This document shows, in pieces, positions 6,119 to 8,215 of a stretch of 8,215 nt of DNA. The stretch spans positions 1 through 8,215 of the forward strand of contig JAHELX010000253.1 of NCBI GenBank assembly GCA_024643945.1, in the 5' to 3' direction. The first letter of the stretch is position 1. Every line of letters begins with the position of its first letter. Both the position numbers and the translations under genes were made by a program. Source of the stretch: Anaerolineales bacterium. Lineage in GTDB: Bacteria; Chloroflexota; Anaerolineae; 4572-78; NAK82. The notes under the pieces were generated by a model that was given only the letters and a program-made list of their open reading frames with translations, was not told where the DNA came from and did no database searches.

Positions 6119-6189
6119 GGGTGTATTCAAAATGGGTTGGTAAGGGCAGGCGCAAGGCCTGCCCTTACCAACCGAAATTGAATGCACTC
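6119..6189. mobile_element. Miniature inverted-repeat element (MITE-like, 71 bp)
   Basis: The element is symmetrical: 33 bases (6119-6151), a 5-base loop GCAAG (6152-6156), and 33 bases (6157-6189). The outer 12 bases of each arm form terminal inverted repeats: GGGTGTATTCAA on the left, and TTGAATGCACTC on the right, which reads GAGTGCATTCAA on the other strand. They match at 10 of 12. The inner 17 bases pair perfectly. The whole is bracketed by a 9-bp direct repeat, the expected footprint of transposition. It encodes nothing and would need a transposase from elsewhere; none is in the window, and I cannot name the parent family. If transcribed, it would form a very stable hairpin but lacks a U-tract. 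Confidence 0.82.
6135..6173. repeat. Perfect 17-bp hairpin in the miniature element
   Basis: GGTTGGTAAGGGCAGGC (6135-6151) is exactly complementary to GCCTGCCCTTACCAACC (6157-6173) around GCAAG. In RNA this would be a stable stem-loop between the DUF4177-like gene and the next membrane protein gene. It could protect the upstream mRNA 3' end or reduce read-through. It is not called a terminator, because no T-run follows. Confidence 0.92.
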
Positions 6190-6198
6190 AAATCATAA
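6190..6198 (+). repeat. Target-site duplication, right copy
   Basis: AAATCATAA, the second copy of the 9-bp sequence flanking the miniature element. Joining 6118 directly to 6199 reconstructs the predicted empty site. The bases from 6199 to the next start at 6279 contain no gene and no promoter I can defend. Confidence 0.8.
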
Positions 6199-6278
6199 GC
6201 GATGGCTGAAATAAGCCTGGTCAGAATGAGTCAAGAATACAGCAACCGTTTCGTTTGATTAGGAAAGGAAGGACACCC

Positions 6279-6686
6279 ATGAACTTCTTGAATGAACACC
6301 AATTGAAACTGCATGTCACAATTTTAGGCTGGCTCTATATCGTGGGCAATGCCATCTTCCTCCTGATAGGGGCATTTGTATTCATGCTGCTGGCGGGCAT
6401 CGGAGTTGCCTCCGGTGATTCGCAGGCGATGGCGATCCTGAGCGTCGTCGGGACAGTCGTTGGCGCGCTGCTGGCAGTGCTGGCGATACCGGGCCTTGTG
6501 GCGGGATACGGCCTGCTGGCACGCAAGGCTTGGGGCCGGGTCCTGGCAATCGTGGTAGGCATCCTGGGCTTGATTAATTTCCCCATAGGTACGGCCATAG
6601 GCATTTATGCCCTTTTGGTGCTCTTACAGGAAGGGGCGACCGATTACTTTATGCCAGCTAAACCAGCCCGAGAGGCCGAGGGTTAG
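6279..6686 (+). CDS. Conserved four-helix integral membrane protein, function unknown
   Basis: The ATG at 6279 is preceded by a GGAAGG Shine-Dalgarno (about 6267-6272). A TTG at 6255 in the same frame lacks one, so I reject it as the start. The 135-residue protein is mostly membrane: predicted helices at about 13-43, 50-80, 86-100 and 102-117, separated by a short polar turn (SGDSQ, 45-49) and a basic loop (ARKAWGRV, 81-88). The C-terminus is short and charged. Similar small proteins (start LKLHVTILGWLYIVGNAIFL, then GYGLLARKAWGR, then FPIGTAIGIYAL) are, to my knowledge, widespread and uncharacterised. There is no catalytic motif. It is separated from the upstream cluster by the miniature element and may have been part of the same membrane-protein operon before insertion. 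Confidence 0.82.
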   Translation: MNFLNEHQLKLHVTILGWLYIVGNAIFLLIGAFVFMLLAGIGVASGDSQAMAILSVVGTVVGALLAVLAIPGLVAGYGLLARKAWGRVLAIVVGILGLINFPIGTAIGIYALLVLLQEGATDYFMPAKPAREAEG

Positions 6687-6780
6687 AAATCTCCATCTGA
6701 CCACCCCAGATCCCCTCAGCGGATGGGGCCCTCTTGGGGAAAGCACCTTTTGCGCCACTCCATAGAAAGGGCGATCCGAA

Positions 6781-7701
6781 ATGCACGCGATACAAGTTTC
6801 CCGCATCTCCAAGCGATTTGGCGAAACACAGGCAGTAGCCGACGTATCCTTTGCCGTCGAGCCGGGCGAAATCTTTGGCTTGCTCGGGCCAAACGGTGCC
6901 GGCAAAACGACGACGATTCGTATGATGCTGGATATCTTCAAGCCAGATACCGGCACTGTTCGGATCCTCGGTGGCGAGTTGGACGTGGCCAGGAAACGGC
7001 GCATCGGCTACTTGCCCGAAGAGCGAGGCCTGTACAAAGACCAAAAACTGGAACCCACGCTCGTCTATCTGGCGACGCTGAAAGGATTGGACGAAAAGAC
7101 CGCTCGGCGTCGTCTGGCTGGGTGGCTGGAACGGCTGGATCTGGCCGAGCATCGCCAGAAGAAGGTACAGGAGTTGAGCAAGGGTATGCAGCAGAAGGCG
7201 CAAATCATCGCTACGCTCCTGCATGATCCCGAACTGATTGTGGTTGACGAACCGTTTGCTGGCTTAGATCCGGTGAACACCCGCCTCGTCAAAGAGGTTT
7301 TTGAGGAGCAACGGCAGGCCGGCAAGTCCATTCTGATGTCCACGCACCAGATGTACCAGGTGGAGGCGTTGTGCAACCGGATTGTCCTCATTGATGATGG
7401 GCGGGCGGTTTTGTATGGTGCGGTGGATGAGATTAAGCGGAATTTTGCCGGCAACGCCGTCGTCATCCAAGGGCAAGGCGATTTCACGCATATCCCCGGC
7501 GTGTTGGAGACACGTCAACACAATGGCGCGTGGCAGATGGCGCTGGAAATTGGCGCAGATCCGCAAGCCGTGTTCCGCACCCTGGCCGCCCGCGAAGACG
7601 TCAAAATCGAGCGCTTTGAACTGGCACAGCCATCACTGGACGACATCTTTATCAATGTGGTGCAGAACGGAGTGGCGAAAGTGGAGGCCAGCCATGCGTA
7701 A
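6781..7701 (+). CDS. ABC-2 type transporter ATP-binding protein (NatA-like)
   Basis: The 306-residue protein is a complete nucleotide-binding subunit. It shows Walker A GPNGAGKT (36-43), the segment IGYLPEERGLY (75-85) with Glu where the Q-loop Gln usually lies, signature LSKGM (132-136) in place of LSGGQ, Walker B LIVVDEP (152-158), D-loop GLDP (161-164) and H-loop STHQ (177-180). The LSKG signature and PEERGLY segment are normal for the NatA/YhaQ branch of ABC-2 systems, so they do not suggest inactivity. A C-terminal extension (about 225-306), including the LAQPSLDDIFINVV ending, is also typical. The partner is the overlapping permease. NatA/NatB systems export Na+ in Bacillus, but most relatives have unknown substrates. 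The ribosome binding site is weak (AAAGGGCG, 6766-6773). Confidence 0.95.
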   Translation: MHAIQVSRISKRFGETQAVADVSFAVEPGEIFGLLGPNGAGKTTTIRMMLDIFKPDTGTVRILGGELDVARKRRIGYLPEERGLYKDQKLEPTLVYLATLKGLDEKTARRRLAGWLERLDLAEHRQKKVQELSKGMQQKAQIIATLLHDPELIVVDEPFAGLDPVNTRLVKEVFEEQRQAGKSILMSTHQMYQVEALCNRIVLIDDGRAVLYGAVDEIKRNFAGNAVVIQGQGDFTHIPGVLETRQHNGAWQMALEIGADPQAVFRTLAAREDVKIERFELAQPSLDDIFINVVQNGVAKVEASHA

Positions 7702-8215
7702 TCTTTGGTTAGTCGCCAAGCACGAATACCGCCGCGTGGGGGTCAGGCGCGGGTTTATCCTTGGCACCGTCGCCATCCCGCTGGGGATCGTGGTCTTGAT
7801 CGCGCTGGTCGTTTTGGTGGAGGCTCTTAGCCAGAATAATCTGCCGCTGGGGTACGTGGACAAAGCTGGCATTCTGGATGTCACCCTGCAAGCCACCTTG
7901 CCCCACGCCGATAAGCGCATAGAAGTCCGCGCTTTCCCTGACGAGGGGACTGCCCTGGCTGCACTGGAGCGAGAGGAAATCCAGGCGTTCTTCGTCTTCT
8001 CCCCTGACTACTTGCAAACCCTTCAGACAGATCTTTACTATCTGGAGAAGCCGCCGAGCAATGACGTCTGGCGCGAGTTCAACGACTTTGTGCGCGTCAA
8101 TCTTGTCAGCGATTTTCCCGAAGAGGTGCAACATCGCCTGTTCGAGGGACCCAACATTACCGTGCGAGACATCGTCAGCAATCGGGAGTTCAGCGACAAC
8201 AGCATCATCAACATC
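7694..8215 (+). CDS. ABC-2 type permease, NatB-like (3' partial)
   Basis: An ATG at 7694 overlaps the end of the ATPase gene by 8 nt (ATGCGTAA), and the frame stays open for 174 codons to the window edge. GGAGG (7683-7687) precedes it. The N-terminus MRNLWLVAKHEYRRVGVRRG (1-20) is the cytoplasmic start typical of NatB/ABC2 permeases, with basic residues before the first membrane helix (about 21-46, FILGTVAIPLGIVVLIALVV). A large extracytoplasmic region follows, starting LPLGYVDKAGIL, which is a standard feature of this family, and containing FFVFSPDYL. The remaining helices must lie downstream. It would form the membrane channel with the NatA-like ATPase, and the overlap implies coupled translation. 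Confidence 0.93.
   Translation, partial: MRNLWLVAKHEYRRVGVRRGFILGTVAIPLGIVVLIALVVLVEALSQNNLPLGYVDKAGILDVTLQATLPHADKRIEVRAFPDEGTALAALEREEIQAFFVFSPDYLQTLQTDLYYLEKPPSNDVWREFNDFVRVNLVSDFPEEVQHRLFEGPNITVRDIVSNREFSDNSIINI

Noticed and set aside
6135..6173. Hairpin as a CRISPR repeat or a simple terminator
   Set aside because: There is a single copy with no spacers, no T-run, and it sits inside a larger element with terminal repeats and a target duplication.
6704..6728. Possible hairpin between the four-helix protein and the NatA-like ATPase (CCCC-ATCC pairing with GGAT-GGGG)
   Set aside because: The stem is interrupted by a two-base bulge, the loop is seven bases and no T-run follows, so I do not call a terminator.
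6781..7701. ATPase possibly defective because of LSKGM signature and missing Q-loop Gln
   Set aside because: Both features are usual in the NatA/YhaQ branch, and the Walker A, Walker B, D-loop and H-loop residues are intact.

Overview
The window looks like chromosomal DNA from a GC-rich, environmental bacterium, most likely a member of the Chloroflexota (Anaerolineae-like). That guess rests on the style of the proteins: a large FtsX-type permease with a repeat-built HlyD-like partner, a secreted TolB-like propeller, a stand-alone receiver domain, and PH/DUF4870/DUF4177-type small proteins. No marker gene confirms the taxon. All supported genes are on the + strand.

Bases 2-3715 appear to be one operon. 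It holds the C-terminal part of a MacB/FtsX-type ABC permease (entering from the left edge), an HlyD-type periplasmic adaptor/membrane fusion protein with a coiled-coil arm made of 26-residue repeats, and an exported TolB-like beta-propeller protein. The ATPase of this exporter probably lies upstream of the window. A Rho-independent terminator at 3839-3863 closes the unit.

Bases 3892-4572 are a short signalling unit. A good sigma70-like promoter (ATGACA, 17 bp, TATACT) precedes a 70-codon small ORF, followed 9 nt later by a single-domain, NarL-type receiver protein without a DNA-binding domain. Bases 4664-6118 are a membrane-protein cluster: a 10-bp palindrome abutting a perfect TATAAT, then a bacterial PH-domain (YdbS-like) membrane protein, a DUF4870-like membrane protein and a small DUF4177-like protein, closely spaced and probably co-transcribed.

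Right at the stop codon of the DUF4177-like gene sits a 71-bp miniature inverted-repeat element (6119-6189), with 12-bp imperfect terminal inverted repeats, a perfect 17-bp internal hairpin and a 9-bp target duplication (AAATCATAA, 6110-6118 and 6190-6198). The target duplication includes the stop codon, so the host gene stays intact. It is followed by a four-helix membrane protein gene (6279-6686).

Bases 6781-8215 begin a second ABC system of the NatA/NatB (ABC-2) type: a complete ATPase overlapping by 8 nt a permease that runs off the right edge. The most distinctive non-standard structures are the miniature element and an in-frame 18-bp tandem repeat inside the extracytoplasmic domain of the first permease (560-640). 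Neither establishes a new biological system, but both can be tested directly. I saw no tRNA, rRNA, CRISPR array or transposase gene.
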